Positions 18,501 to 64,000 of a stretch of 64,000 nucleotides of DNA are shown piece by piece. The stretch spans positions 39,416,501 to 39,480,500 of the forward strand of contig NC_070615.1 in assembly GCF_027172205.1 (NCBI RefSeq). The letters run 5' to 3'. Origin of the DNA: Podarcis raffonei (lineage: Eukaryota > Chordata > Lepidosauria > Squamata > Lacertidae). The notes under the pieces are model-generated. The model saw nothing but the letters and a program-made list of their open reading frames with translations. It made no database searches and was not told the origin of the DNA. The position numbers were made by a program, and so were the translations under genes. Each line of letters starts with the position of its first letter. Within the stretch, counting starts at the first letter, position 1.

Positions 18501-20622
18501 ACATACACATTCAATAATTGCCATTTTTTTCCTTCTACTAACATTTTTATTCAACTTTTAGCTCTCTAGATAATACATTTATTATCCATCTACATTACGT
18601 ATCAACGCAATCAAAAGTAAAGCAGCAACATTAACCAAAAAAAGGCTCGTACATGGAAGTTATTTCCCCTCCCTCCAAGTCTTTTCTCTACCTTCCCACC
18701 CTACATGGCTCCCTCCTAAATCATATTACAACATTGCTTTCCCTTCATGTAAAACACTGCCCTCCTACCCAAACTAGGTAAAGTTGGTTTAGTTATCCTG
18801 TCTAAAACAAACACACAAAATCAAGGGGGGGGGGTAGGACTTATGGGAAAGTGTGGTGTTTTTGAAAGAAACCGGTTCCTGTCACTTATGCTATCACTAA
18901 ATCATTCCAAAATAGTTTTATATTTCACCATCTTGTTGCTAGTGCCCATAACTGCTAGATACAGGAACTGCCATCACAGACTTCTCACTTTTCTCAGGAC
19001 GTGTGCTGCTTCTAATGTCCAAAATGAAGGTATAATGTCAAATATGGTATTCATGAATGGGAAAATACTTACTACAATGATAACTAAGTTGGCATACCGA
19101 AATATTTCAACCCAAGAAGCAGTAACAGGTAATGTTGCTCCTTTCACCTGCTGAAGAAAGCCTGCTTCAGGGATTTCTCTTTTCACTAGCCTTAGTAAGA
19201 GGCTTTGTTTCTTCTCCTAAGGCAGAGATCTTATGAGGTTGCTCTAATGAGTCCAAAAATGGTTTTTCATTCGTTTGGAAAAACAGAATGCCCTAAGATT
19301 CACATATCACAAGAGATCCAACATAGGAATGTTTAAGTGTTGAACGCCACCCTAGTGTCCTTATGCAGATAAGTTATCTGCACCATGTTACATACTAGTA
19401 TGGCAGTAAAAAATGAGCCACATCCCACCCCTAGCATTCAAAAATGTTAGATGTGCGTGAAGAGAGAAAGACTGCTTTTTATTGTTGTGAGCCAATTAGT
19501 AAGAGAGTGATGATAAAAATAATATTTGTGTTAGTTCTACTTAGAAGACTTTCTATCCCTTGCTGCCAATACTGCCAACACAGTTATGGCCTTTCGGGCT
19601 TCACTATAGGCAATATATCACAAGAGCAACTTAAAAACTTTGTCCTTTTGAGACACATTTACAAAAAATGTGTACTGAATTACAGTGTTTAACAGAAAAC
19701 TGAAAGGTTGGGAACTTAGAATGAAAAGCAGCTACCATCTATAAGGCAGTAATGTAAGCAGATCTCATTTTGTCAAAAAAGATAATAATGAAACAAAAAA
19801 AGTTTCAAGATTTCTCAAGTCTATATTTTCAAACATAAGATAACACTGTTCATCAATTTACAATTAAGACAGAAATTTGCCTGTTAAACGGAAATTTAAG
19901 ATGCCTATCATTTTAACAGGTTACAAACTTTTACTTAAGAAATGTGTAGTAAAAACAAAATAGCATTAAGAAAACACAAATAACTCCAGAGACTTGTTGG
20001 CAAGACAGACGCATCACGTATTTTCAACATGATTTTATATAAGACCATATTTTTAAAAAACTACAGACATGTTTCACAACACCAAAACTAGAGCTATTTA
20101 AATAATAGAAGCAATGAAGTTGACTGTCTGTGCATCCTGACTTAAGTTTTTCATTCAGTTTCAGTGCAATTAAGTTGCATTGCAGAGCTACAACTACAAC
20201 TGGGATTCAGAGTTTAGGAGCTTTGTTTATTCAAATCACCTGTCACCTACAACATTGTACGTTTAGCAATTTAATCTAGAGGGCATTTTGAAGTAAATCT
20301 AGACAGTCCAGAGGGTCCTTAAAATACTCAAGAGGAATGGAAAATGTTACCCAGTTCACCACCACGTTGTTATTGATCAGTCTTATTACAGTATTGAAGT
20401 TGCTAGTCACACTTACTGTAAGAATAACTGTCCACGTTAGAAGACTATTAATGTGTGACTGAGGGACCATACAGTTCCTGTTTAAACAGCACAAGAAGGG
20501 CCCTTATTAAAATCAAAAAGCGATGACTGAAATAAGCACTTCTATACTATTAAACACACAATAATTCATTGAATTGTTCCCAGAACACAATTATACTATA
20601 GAGTGAATTAGCAAGCAATGTT
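18500..20622 (-). other. ARL6IP1: ARL6IP1 3' UTR and flank, end uncertain
   Basis: Downstream of the ARL6IP1 stop, the first minus-strand AATAAA is at 20226-20231, which would give a 3' UTR of about 0.4 kb. The stretch down to 18500 is AT-rich, free of recognisable transposons except possibly its lowest end, and has further AATAAA copies near 19476 and in the 18540-18580 area, so a UTR of up to about 2 kb is possible. Nothing coding was seen in it on either strand. Confidence 0.4.
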
Positions 20623-23600
20623 TCATTCGTTTTTCTTCTCCTTTTGCTTCAGGAGTTTGTTGACCTCCCTTTTTGCCATTCCAGCATATTTTGAAATTAT
20701 TCCGTGCTTGTTTAACCCAGGAAACAACAAGAAGCAGCTCACTAGGGGAGTAAAGAAGAAGTTATCACCAACTATGTTCATTTGCAAATTCATCCCCCAT
20801 ACCGACTCATCTAATTTATGTTGCAATCGCTTCATTACAGGCACCCCAACTACAAATATCTCCCCCATTCTCTATTGTGGAAAAACACAGCAATATATTA
20901 TTCTGCACCACTTACCAATAAGGTAGGTGAGGAAGAGGTTATGAACTTGCTGTCCTATCCAAGCAATCACAGCTAAGGAACAGAGCATTGTCATGAAGTA
21001 CTAGAAGAGAAATAAGAATGGTAGTAGTCCTTAAAAGTAAGTTATGAAGGCATGATAGTTACCTCTCCAAGTACTTTCCCTGCTGCTATTAAAAGCAGCA
21101 TTATTGATTTAGCATGGATTCTGAATGAGTGAACAAACAAACACACTTAGCAGTATATCTCATTCACTTCAGTAGAAATTTATTTCAAGCAAGTAGGTTT
21201 TAGGAGCTTAGCTTAGATTGTTATTGGCTTGCTGGATGCATTAGGACGATGTTATAAATTGCAGACAGGAATATATTCGCATACCACTACAATAACTGTC
21301 CTAGAGACTATGAAGCAAAAAACAACCACAAAGTGCCTGAAACAAAAGTGGGGGAGGGAGAGAGAGTCAAATACTCAAATCAAGATACCATAAAAAGCTC
21401 TGATCAGATGGTGTGTGCACTTACTAAAGCATTTTAGGTAAGAAAAAGGGATTTTCATTTAAAAAATAAATATACATGCCAGTCACCAAAAGCATTTGTT
21501 TTTGTATATGTAAGGCAGAATGGATTTATAAAGCAACATCCAATTTGCAATAAGGATGAAACATTTTCAGAGAAGCACATATATTACCATTTTAGGCTTT
21601 TCCTCCTTAAATGTGAAAAGACGTTTCCACCAACCAACAATTCCGCGCCGTGTTTTTACCAGGTTGCTACAAATTTCATGGAACCGCTGCTGTTGTTCAG
21701 TAGTCCTTTAAAGAAATTATTTTGAACAAAACTCTTGATATTATGGTCTCGCCTCCACTTTAGAAACTGCACATGAGCAACCATTATCATCTCGACCTCC
21801 CGCCACCCAGTTCAAAATTTGATGCCATTTTAATGTCCCGTTCATATATGTACAATATATATTTCTTAGATTCTCTACTATAACTATTCACTGTTAGGGT
21901 GATCAACAAATCCAAGAATGAGAAGATCATATATATTTTAATGGACTAAAACTTGCATTAATTTGCAGTTGACATGTGTTCTGAATGACCAGATATTATG
22001 AAGAATTTACCATTAACTGCAAATCTGTGTCCTATTCAGCAAATCACCATTTCCAGCAAAGAGGTTCTTCAGCTGTCTCAAAACTTTCAGTTAGATGGCA
22101 ACATCTTTATATATATTTACACCCCAAGAATCCATGACAGCCAGTTGTTTAAAGGCTACAGCTCTGTTTTTAGTCTACTATCAATGTGCATGGTGCTGTA
22201 GAGAGTAACATAAGGGGGACGGGAACAGGAGGAAAAGATAGGTTCCTGCCTCAATGACCTTGCAGTCTAAACATAATTATACAAGCAAAGGTATCAAACA
22301 GAAAAAAGAGACAACTGAGCCTTTAATATACAGAGATATTGTTGTTCTAGGTCAGGCATAGGCAAACGGTCCTCCAGATGTTTTGGGACTACAACTCTCA
22401 TCATCCCTAGCAAAAAGGACCAGTGGTCAGGGATGATGGGAACTGTAGTCCCAAAACATCTGGAGGGCCGAGTTTGCCTATGCCTGCTCTAGGTAGTAGA
22501 ACAACACTAGGTATGTCAGAACACTAGGTAGAACGATTTTTGTTCAGGACTGATGCACATAGTTAACACTGAATATATGTTGGTTCAATTCTATGCTTGC
22601 TAAATGTTATATTTAAGGGACTGTCAAACAACATACCATTTACTGGAGCCAAAAATTCTAGGAGCAAGAGCAGGTACAAGGTAGTCAGCCAAACAAAGCA
22701 GCATAACAAAGCAAGAAACACCTGAAAGAACAGATGGGTCCAAGTAGTAGATCATCCTGTTGGGGCAAGAAAAATGTTGTTATCTAGCGGCAAAACATTT
22801 AACAATGTGATTAAAGGAGGTGTGGAGAAGAAGTAGCCTCCAAATTTTATTTTGAAGTACCCAACTCCCATCAGCCCCAGCCAACATAGCCAGTGGTTGA
22901 GAAATAATGCTTCAGTTTAGTTTCTGCAATGGCATAATCACCAATGGGAGAGTAGGTTGGAAGGAGAGAGAAAATGAAGTTTGGAAGGAATAAAAAGTTG
23001 TTACTCTTCCCTATCTTTTCCAATTAATAGGCCCTTCTATGAAATAAAATGACTAGGAATGCCCTCAAGTTTGAACATATATTTGGTTTTTTTATAGCAG
23101 CATTGTTTTTCCAGCTGCATAAAACTTCCCATGTACTTTTTACAGCAGAGCAGTACTGAGAACTTCAGAAAAGTAACTACTAGCTTAACTGTCTTTAGCA
23201 TTATTATTTTTTGTAACATTCTCTCCAATAACTTACAGAAAGATGAAGGAAACTACAGCAATCATAGCAGGTGGAAACCATGGTTTTTCCCAACGAAGGA
23301 TTTTGTCTGTCACCAGAATCACTTCACCCCATCCTTGCAACTGCTCTTCTAAGCTAGCTGTCTCTGCAGCCTGTGAATAAAAGCATTTTAACATATGTAA
23401 TTGCCCCAGGCAGAAAAATGCTTCATTGGACATGTAGGCTATCTTATCTTTATCCTTACTTTGCTTTACAGAATATAACTCAAGTTTTTTATGTCTGCAT
23501 CCTCTTAACTGGTTCTTTTAATTTGAAGCCATATGTCTATCATGCAACAAAATATCTGGTTACTCCCAACTAGGAGAACAGTGCCATATTCATAGGATAT

Positions 23601-26240
23601 ATTTCTACATACTGAAACTTCAATCCAGAGTTCCCATGAGCAGAACAGGATGCTCTGGCTAGAGCAAAAGGGTTGTGGATGCAATTTACACCAATTCTTC
23701 CTTCCTCCTTTAGCCAATGAAAAGCTGCTCTAGAGGTTTGGGGATTCATTAAGGTCAGAGGGGAAAGGGGAAATTGGCAGAAATTGTCTTTCCCACATTC
23801 CTCAAGCGGGAACCTCTTCTAGAACCACAATGACAACTCTAGATCTGGTAGTTAAGATTTTTCATAACAAAGAGCTATTCTACCTGCCATTTATTGTTAT
23901 GGCACCATTTTGTAAAAACTGTGCTCCAGGACCTTATTTTGAGACTTGTTCTGATTCCAGCTTTGATATTAGGATAAAATTTATCTGGCTTATGGAGAAC
24001 CCAAATCTTATGATCATGAACTTGGGCAGCATGAGAAAGTAACTAAATATGAACAAAATATTTGAAATTAAACTGTTTTTACATTATTTATTATCCTAAC
24101 AGTGTTAAATGCTATGCAAGGTTCTGTGTGCAAAACTGGATTCACCAATATTTTAATTCACTCTGAATAACTGTTACTTTCGACATCCTACATAGCTGTG
24201 TTTTGTACTGATTGCTGTCTCAGCCCAGGACCATAAACTGAAGACTTGTGAATAGTACGTAGGTGAAACTTTCATAATGAACTATGAAGGGGGGAGGGGG
24301 AGAGACCTGCCACGGAGGTCTACACACTGTATAAAACTCCTGCTAGTCTAGCATGTTTAATGCTTCCTTATTTTGAATTCTAATTTCTGTTCTTCAGTTT
24401 CTGTCCATTTCCTAACACAGCCTTCTAGATCAGCAAAATATAGGGGGTTCTAGCCAATAAATTTTGTTTCTAAACATTTCTCTCTTCCCCTGACGCTTAG
24501 ATCTGTCAATATTTCATCACACACACACATACCCTTAACTTGTGTCTTTGAAATGATTCAGTCACAAGACAAACTAAACTGTTGTTCTGCCTGGGTTAAA
24601 ATCTCTCCTTGCCCATCAAGTTCACTCAGTTATATTGGCCCATTTATGCGCACACAGCCTCAGTGGCTGCACAGGGCCGTTATAAAACAGGGGGAAACTC
24701 ATGTGCACTGTCTTCAACTCAAAAAGTAGGGTATACCAAGCATATGACATAGTGAGAACTGTAGCAGATAACACTGTGGATACAAGTGATCTGCATTTCA
24801 AACTCAAAGAAAAGGCACACACAGTATCTGCACTCCTCTGTTCATCAACCATAATGCTCAATGCTGTGCATCTGACTTTCAACCACCTATCCCTGAAGCG
24901 CTGCAGCTCCTTTGACAGCCTAAACAAAGCACCCTGCTTATTTCTGCTCTTATTAGCATAAGCAGGCTGGCCAGGTGTGTCTCTAATACTACAAAGGAAG
25001 ATGACATAGCAGAGTCCTACTGGAGAAACAGGAAAATGAAACCTGATCTTTTTCAAGATGGCTTGCCTAGAATATTTTTTTATGTATTATTTGGTGGGAA
25101 GAAAAGCCTGCATCCCTACCCATTTGTAAGAAGGCTATTTTGCCTTTCAGCTCTGCAATTCTGATCCCATGTTCCTACAAAACACTACTACTGCCTCGGC
25201 CAGCTTCTAAAACCTTGTACATCAGCAAAATATAATGGGTTCTCTCCTGATTTTGGATCCTTCCACAGCTTTCAAAAGGCAAAATTTGAGGTGAAATATT
25301 TACCTTGGAATAAACCCAATTTACTCAGGCCTTCATTCTGAGTAAACATGACTAGACCGTGGGGTGTTATTTAAGTTCCAGAAGGACAGTTTCATACAGC
25401 CAACACACAAACAACCTTGGGGCACCTTTAAGGCTTATGGTGGCAGAAGCTTCACAGGCTAAAACCCCATTAATCAAACGCACAAAATGTTATTATCCAT
25501 CCATATGTGTGTGTATATATAAACACACACACACATATCTATTTACACACAGGTGAGTGTTAATACAAATATACACATACTGATAGGTAACAACGTGTGT
25601 GTGAAAGAAGACATTCATACGCACACCATCAAACAACCACTTCGTGCATCCGACGAAGCAGCCTTCAGTCCACAAAAGCTTCTGCCATCAAAAATCTGCG
25701 GGTCTTAGAATCGCAGAATTGTGGCGTCGGAAGGGGTCCGAGGGTCATCCAGCCCAACCCCCTGCATTGCAGTAAGCTAAGTCTTGAAAAGCGCCATAAG
25801 ATTATTTGGTGTGCCTGTTATACTTTCGAAGTTTCCTCACTTCGCCCCTTGAAGCCCCCTCTACTCTATGAAGCAGTTCGCAGCCTCCACCCCTCAAAGA
25901 AAGAGTTGCACAAATGGCACAAACCTCCCACTCCCCCCACTTTAAAATAACGCCGAATAGGAATGGCGGGGCTGGGAGAGGGGGTGAAGAGGCCGCTATG
26001 GCAGCCTCGCAAGACGTGCATGGAGACAGAAGAGCCAGCCCCTCCCTCTTCCTGCGTAAAAACAAGCGCCCCTCCGCAAATGCTCCTCGCAGGATACAGC
26101 CCAAGGAAGCACCCCCGCTTCCTTCCTTCTCACTTCTTGAGGGAAGTGAGGGCCTCAACTCGCCCCCCGCCCACCCAATGTGCTTCGCCTCAGCGCTCAC
26201 CCACCAGCTGGTTGGTGCTCCTATTGTCGCCCTCCGCCAT
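20623..26240 (-). CDS. ARL6IP1: ARL6IP1, ER-membrane-shaping ARL6-interacting protein 1 (complete, 6 exons)
   Basis: ARL6IP1 is a small ER membrane protein with reticulon-like hairpins that bends ER tubules; human loss-of-function causes a spastic paraplegia. Exons: 26205-26240 (ATG at 26238-26240, MAEGDNRSTNQL), 23237-23370, 22637-22756, 21588-21705, 20916-21000, 20623-20741 (TGA at 20623-20625). They sum to 612 nt, 203 aa, the usual length. Visible features: hydrophobic hairpin PPAMIAVVSFIFLMIYYLD across exons 2-3, SGVSCFVMLLCLADYLVPAL in exon 3, the hydrophilic loop TTEQQQRFHEICSNLVKTRR in exon 4, a second membrane pair in exons 5-6, and a basic KQKEKKNE tail that looks like an ER-retrieval Lys motif. 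The first donor is GTGGGT rather than the nearby GTGAGC, chosen because it keeps frame and matches the NxL-AAETASLEEQ junction of the family. Confidence 0.97.
22353..22486. mobile_element. hAT-type palindromic MITE in ARL6IP1 intron
   Basis: Same family as 34899: CAGGCATAGGCAAACGGTCC and CGAGTTTGCCTATGCCTG, 134 bp. Duplication TTCTAGGT / CTCTAGGT (7 of 8 match). Both arms carry CCAGATGTTTTGGGACTACA or its complement. Confidence 0.87.
25505..25615 (+). repeat. (TG)/(AC)-rich low-complexity DNA
   Basis: Interrupted GTGTGTATATATAAACACAC-type dinucleotides in ARL6IP1 intron 1. Confidence 0.75.
25705..25778 (-). mobile_element. CR1-type 3' end in ARL6IP1 intron 1
   Basis: Reverse complement of the same tail found at 31065-31135: CTGCATTGCAG then GGGGTTGGGC(T)GGATGACCCTC and CAATTCTGCGATTCTAAG. 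Could be a 5'-truncated CR1 or the tail of a SINE. Confidence 0.65.
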
Positions 26241-26640
26241 TTTGTGTGGCCCAGACAGCTGCTTTCTTCTCTCCCACCCCTCGCAAACCGTCACGGCTTA
26301 AGCCCCGCCTCCTCCGCCTAGCCTTCCAGGCCACGCCCCCTTCCGAAGCAACACCTCCTTTCTGCTTCCCCGTCGGCCTCGCGAGCAAGAACCCTTCGCC
26401 GCCTCTCCCACCTTATGAGCTCGGCGGCCCCGCCCATCCCGCCTCCCCGACGCTTTCCATTGGATAAAGACCATCTCACTCCCCTAACCAGCGCCCTCTC
26501 ATTTGCCCCTCTGCCCGTTCGCCTTTGAATTTGGACCAATCAGCTCCCTCCTCCTGCTCGTCATGACTTCGGGCGCGTGAGGGGGAGAAACGTCGCGTTG
26601 TTCCCTTGACGTCCCGCAGCAGAAACCGTTTAACGGGTTT
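26241..26640 (-). promoter_or_regulatory. ARL6IP1: ARL6IP1 5' UTR and CpG-island promoter
   Basis: A CpG-rich block of roughly 25.93-26.64 kb surrounds exon 1. The start codon lies inside AAAATGGCGGAGG, a YY1-type site that in many housekeeping genes overlaps the first ATG. Upstream there are two CCAAT boxes in opposite orientations (26456-26462 and 26536-26540) and a TGACGTC CRE-like site near 26607. No TATA box was seen. The transcription start is probably around 26260-26300 but cannot be fixed from sequence. Confidence 0.65.
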
Positions 26641-28299
26641 TTGGAGGGGGATTCCGGAGTGGGGTGGGGGTGGGGAAGGACTGCTTAGCGCCTTTCCAAG
26701 TAGAAGCAAACTGGCCCCTTATGGGGGGGGGGTTGTGGGAGTTGTTCCCACAGGTTTTCCCAGCTGGATAAATGAGTCTTTGCCATGAGTGTCTATTTTA
26801 TGCATTACTTATTACATTTCTTATTTTTCCTCAAAGGAGCTCAAGGTGGCCTATGTGGGTTCTCCCTCTCCCTATTTACAACAACCCTGTGAGGTAGGCT
26901 AGGCGAAGAACCAGGGACTGGCCTGAGGTCACCCAGTGAGTTCCACAGCTGAGCAAGTCCGAGCAGAGCCAGGGCCTGAGGTGTTGGTGCTGAGCAGGCC
27001 CTCTGGAAGTACCTGTATGAGTCAAACTAAAGGAAGTACCTTTATGAATCAAAATATGAATCAAACGAGGCTTGCAGTTTGGAAGTGACAGGAGAGTGAG
27101 TGAGAAGGGATGTGGAAAGGGCTGGTAGTCTTTACCTCTCGAGGCAAGAGAGAAGGAAGTGCTGGAGAGAGATCCAGGTGACAGCTGGGAGGGAAGGGTC
27201 CCACAAATGGTGTGGCAACCATCCAGTGCTTGCAATTGTGGTGAGCCTCTAGAATGCCTTTCAAAGAATATTCTCTTTCTCTCACACACATATTTTATAT
27301 ACTACCATTTGTTTCTGTGTTGGTTATTAGTTTGATCCTAAACCTATGCTTTCCCCATTTCTGTAACCTACTATATGTTGGTAAACTGAATTGCTATACT
27401 TAAAAAAAGAAAAGGAAAAAAAGACCAGGAATAATATAGTACATTCAACTTGTTTGATTCAAAAGCCCTACATTTTCTGGATAAAAGGGGCAAGACTGAA
27501 CAACAGCAGGAGACAGACTGCAAAGTCTGGGTGGATTTGTCTGGGAGTCCAACTAATGCAAAAACCTGCATCCTAACAAAGGTGATTTTAAACTCATTTC
27601 TCCCCCAACAGCTTCCAACACTCCTCTGAATAACTCACTGAAGTTTCAAATATAGTGAAGGCTGAAGATGAAAAGGGGCAGGTTCTGATGTTCCCATTTG
27701 GAGGGGGGGGGGAGCAGCAGAGAGGAGCAAATCTTGTGTGGTTAGGAATTCCTAAGTCCAATGAATCAATGTGAACTATCACAATAATGTCCAATTAGAT
27801 TCTGCAGGATGTTGCAGTTCTTAATTCTCCGTGCATCCCCTTGAAGAGCTCATGCTCGAAATGCATCAAAGTATATATAAAAAATGTTTCATTACACACA
27901 GAACCAACCTACTAAAATATATTCCCTGCCTGATTCAGTCAAAGCAAACCATGGGAAGCCCCTGCTTTGGTATGCACTTCATTTTTTCCACTCTGTGCTG
28001 TCAGTGATTTGCTGCCGATAACATGGTGCCCTCCAGATGTTGCACAATGGTTGCTTAAATGTGCAACAATAACTTTTGCTTTAGACACATTTGTGTGGAT
28101 TATATGCATGACAGGCAACTAGCTGCAGCTTTCAAATCTATTCCTTGTGCTGATTCCCCTCTGTGAAAGAGGTGGTAACCTTTCCCACAATTGCAGAGGT
28201 TACACATGCTTGGTACCATGATCACTGCACACTGCAAGTTAGAGATCTAGAACTTTGAATGTTACTGCAGTAAAGAAAAGAATGCCACACAGGGAATGA
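26641..28299. other. Spacer between ARL6IP1 promoter and SMG1 3' end
   Basis: Contains a diverged retroposon-like phrase at 26830-26945 (CTCAAGGTGGCCTATGTGGG, AGGTCACCCAGTGAG) that resembles a CORE-SINE core. No gene seen. Confidence 0.5.
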
Positions 28300-30637
28300 A
28301 GAATACAAATAGATTTTTGAGCTTTATTACATTATGCAGTAAAGACCCCCGTCTCCATACACATTTCTGGATAGTGTGGTATAATAATACATGAATCACA
28401 AGCGCAGCAGCCTGCCCTGACCCCTGGTTCCCAAAGAAAAGAAAAACATGTTACCATCTTATCCCAATCGTATTTGGATACAGACTGCTCGTTAAGGATG
28501 TTTCGTACAAGGAAAATAAAGGTACACTCACCAAATGCTTGGATTTTGCCTTAACTGAATTTTACTGAAAAGCAAACCTCTCACTCTTGCAATGCTAAGA
28601 GCGAAGTTCCAGAGTACTGAGTTTGAATGCATTTACTTACAAGCATTAGTAAATAGGCAGTGCACATGACATGTCTAGGGCAGGTAATTAAAAGGTGAGA
28701 TAGCTAGCGCCTATGTGGAAGACTGATACCAGTATCAAGTCACTTCTGTATCAGATATTCTGAGGAAGTCAAAACAATTTTTCCACATTATAAAAATGCT
28801 GGAATAATTAGCTTCTTCTTGTGCTGGACCTTAATATATATTTGATAGCAACTCTTCAAAACAAAGGCCAAAGCTCAAACTCCGATAAATAGGCTGCATC
28901 AATTTAAAAAATTAACTGTTGGAAAGGTTTTTAAAATCCTTAAGAGACTAAAGAGGAAGTGATGGGAACTTTTGATTTGTCCTCATTTAACGGCTTTCAA
29001 AGCAAATTAAATAAGTTCACATAGCCCCACATGTTCAATTTGGAAGTTCAGATTCAAGTGGTGCCTATCAAAACATGACACCGATTAGTGATAACTGAGT
29101 TAAGAAGCAGCCTGTTCTTTCCTAAAGCAAAGTTAAAACAAGCTCCTAAGGTAATGATTTTAGTGAGCAGGCAAGTAAAACACTGAGGACATATGGAAAC
29201 AGACTGATTTAAAGTGCCGTTTTAATAGCAACTTTTGTCACACCCATAGTTCAAAAGTGCAAGGTAGGTTTAGGAAAACTTGCTGAGAAATCCACAACTG
29301 AACACCACCTATTGGAAGTCATATGGAAATGTAACTTCACACAAATCTTTATACAATTTCGCTTGAACAAAAAAAGAGATAGTCCACTTTAGCTTTGTAT
29401 TTATGTCTATCTTTAAATTCCCAGATTGAACTGAAACACTATACATTTACAAGTGTAAATCAAAATTTGAAATGAATCAAACAGCATAAAACTACCTCCA
29501 CTAGAACTTGACTTTATTGATTTTCTGTCATCAACAATGTAAAAGAGTCTACTTAGATATTCTAATCATTTTTAAGGTAAAGATTACATTGGAGTACCTA
29601 CGTTTACAAAAGAAACTACAGCAAAATCACAGTAGAATGTGTTTTGGAGGAAAAGGTTTGAACTACAAAAAGGAGTGTACACTGCAAGCAGAGGGAGGTG
29701 CACATGAAAACCAAATGCCTGTTAGATTCATTACTTTGAAATGCACAGTGAATTTGGGGAAACTGTACATGATAGAATCACAAAAAATCACTTTAAAAGA
29801 ACCAAAACTCCAACCATTTGCGTTTGATCAGCCAACACAAAAGATTTGCTTAAATGTTCAGCGTTCCCTGTGCTTTTGGAAAATTTGGTTTGCAAAAAAC
29901 GAAGAAATGATTAATTTGACTGAACAGTGAAATTACAAGGATTGAAATAAAAACATATTAGAAATACATCTAAAGAACAAGAATAAACCAGAAGTGGGAA
30001 AGAACTTAAAAAAAAGACACAAAGGCTCTCTCTTCTCAAAGAGGTTCTTCCAACACAGCTGACATGCAGCTCTTTGCATTTTCAGTCCATTTCTGAAGTT
30101 CATTCTCATGTAGCATTTATTTATTCATTTTTTGCACAAACTGGTCAACTCAACCAGCACTGTTGCCAAGCAACAAGAGCGACTCAAGAAACTCAATCTC
30201 TCAAATCTTCCTTTGCTGCGATTTCTTCACGGCCCCCTTTTTTCGGTTTCGGTTTCTCCTGGATTGTTCACAGGGTCAGGTGGAACTGGGTTCCAAATCA
30301 CTCTGCGGTATGTAGCATCCCCAATTTCCTTTCTGCAGCTATGTTTCCCCCCGACACGATTGCAGTTCTTCTGTAGCAGAAAGACAGCCGTGTTGTTCAG
30401 GCGGTGAGCTTTCACCCTTGACCCTGGGGGTTCCAGGCCATTGTGTTTAGCGTATCCCTGAGTGCAGCTACTCTGCAGGACTCACTTCCCAGTGCACCGA
30501 GATTGCCTAGGTTTCCTCACATTAAGCCCCAGAAAGGCATCACCACCGACTGTGGTGCTGCTATGGATGCCTGAGGCCGAGTTGATTCTGCTGGATGTCT
30601 GACCTCGCTGAACCAGACTGACCTGCTATCTTCCTGT
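28300..30637 (-). other. SMG1: SMG1 3' untranslated region with likely poly(A) signal
   Basis: Sequence below the SMG1 stop has no further coding exon. On the minus strand the AATAAA hexamer nearest the end is at 28323-28328, which would give a 3' UTR of about 2.3 kb ending near 28300. Other AATAAA copies lie near 29513 and 30116, so shorter forms are possible. The part nearest the stop (30225-30637) is more GC-rich than the rest. A 140-codon plus-strand open frame at 29508-29930 lies antisense here and is not believed. Extent is inferred from the hexamer alone. Confidence 0.55.

Positions 30638-64000
<33,363 letters not shown>

Larger units (their letters stand above)
23371..26204. other. 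ARL6IP1 first intron
   Basis: 2.8 kb. Holds the dinucleotide stretch (25505-25615), the CR1-type end (25705-25778) and, at the high end, CpG-island sequence. A 144-codon minus-strand frame at 24622-25056 shows no motif. Confidence 0.6.

Noticed and set aside
18540-18830. Possible retroposon 3' end or distal ARL6IP1 UTR
   Set aside because: Minus-strand AATAAA copies are present but no family signature could be confirmed, so it is only noted within the ARL6IP1 flank.
24622-25056. 144-codon minus-strand frame in ARL6IP1 intron 1
   Set aside because: No motif, no splice logic with ARL6IP1, and the six known exons already give the full 203 aa.
26205-26218. Alternative ARL6IP1 exon 1 donor at GTGAGC (would add two residues' worth of sequence)
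   Set aside because: That donor leaves a frame shift into exon 2; the upstream GTGGGT keeps frame and family junction.
25914-26321. Overlapping plus- and minus-strand frames around ARL6IP1 exon 1
   Set aside because: Shadow frames in a CpG island, low-complexity Pro/Arg/Ser, no domain.
29508-29930. 140-codon plus-strand frame
   Set aside because: Antisense in the SMG1 3' UTR, no recognisable domain, codon use unremarkable.

Overview
This is a vertebrate nuclear window, almost certainly from a squamate reptile (lizard or snake). Three full or near-full Sauria SINEs (tRNA-type head, tail shared with Bov-B LINEs, tail motif of repeated CTTTAC) with clean target-site duplications are the best evidence; that family is known from squamates. 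A lacertid-type lizard is my weaker guess from the palindromic DNA transposons.

Three host genes are present, all on the minus strand: RPS15A (about 8.0-15.6 kb), ARL6IP1 (20.2 or lower to about 26.3 kb) and the 3' part of SMG1 (about 28.3 kb to beyond the right edge). The order RPS15A-ARL6IP1-SMG1 on one strand is, from memory, the mammalian arrangement too. I placed exons by AG/GT splice sites and by agreement with the known proteins. The exon sums close exactly: RPS15A 393 nt (130 aa), ARL6IP1 612 nt (203 aa), and 41 SMG1 exons giving 2,623 aa plus stop from the first whole codon.

Layout: 1-7.8 kb is intergenic and repeat-rich with no gene seen. 8.0-15.64 kb is RPS15A, with a noncoding first exon carrying a TOP-like start in a CpG island. 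15.7-18.5 kb holds a second GC-rich block and transposons. 18.5-26.3 kb is ARL6IP1 with its 3' flank. 26.3-28.3 kb is the ARL6IP1 promoter and spacer. 28.3-64 kb is SMG1: 3' UTR, FATC, the long C-terminal insertion, the PIKK kinase, and the FAT/HEAT solenoid. The first roughly 1,040 residues of SMG1 lie outside the window.

The genes are housekeeping genes without a shared pathway: a 40S ribosomal protein, an ER-membrane-shaping protein and the kinase that triggers nonsense-mediated decay. I found no new gene system. The second-look items are mostly mobile-element structure: a nested hAT/Tigger-like insertion with a perfect 8-bp duplication, a solo LTR with a 5-bp duplication, a head-to-head transposon palindrome, a small unfamiliar MITE in two copies, a 5S-rRNA-like SINE, and an unexplained CpG-rich block upstream of RPS15A.
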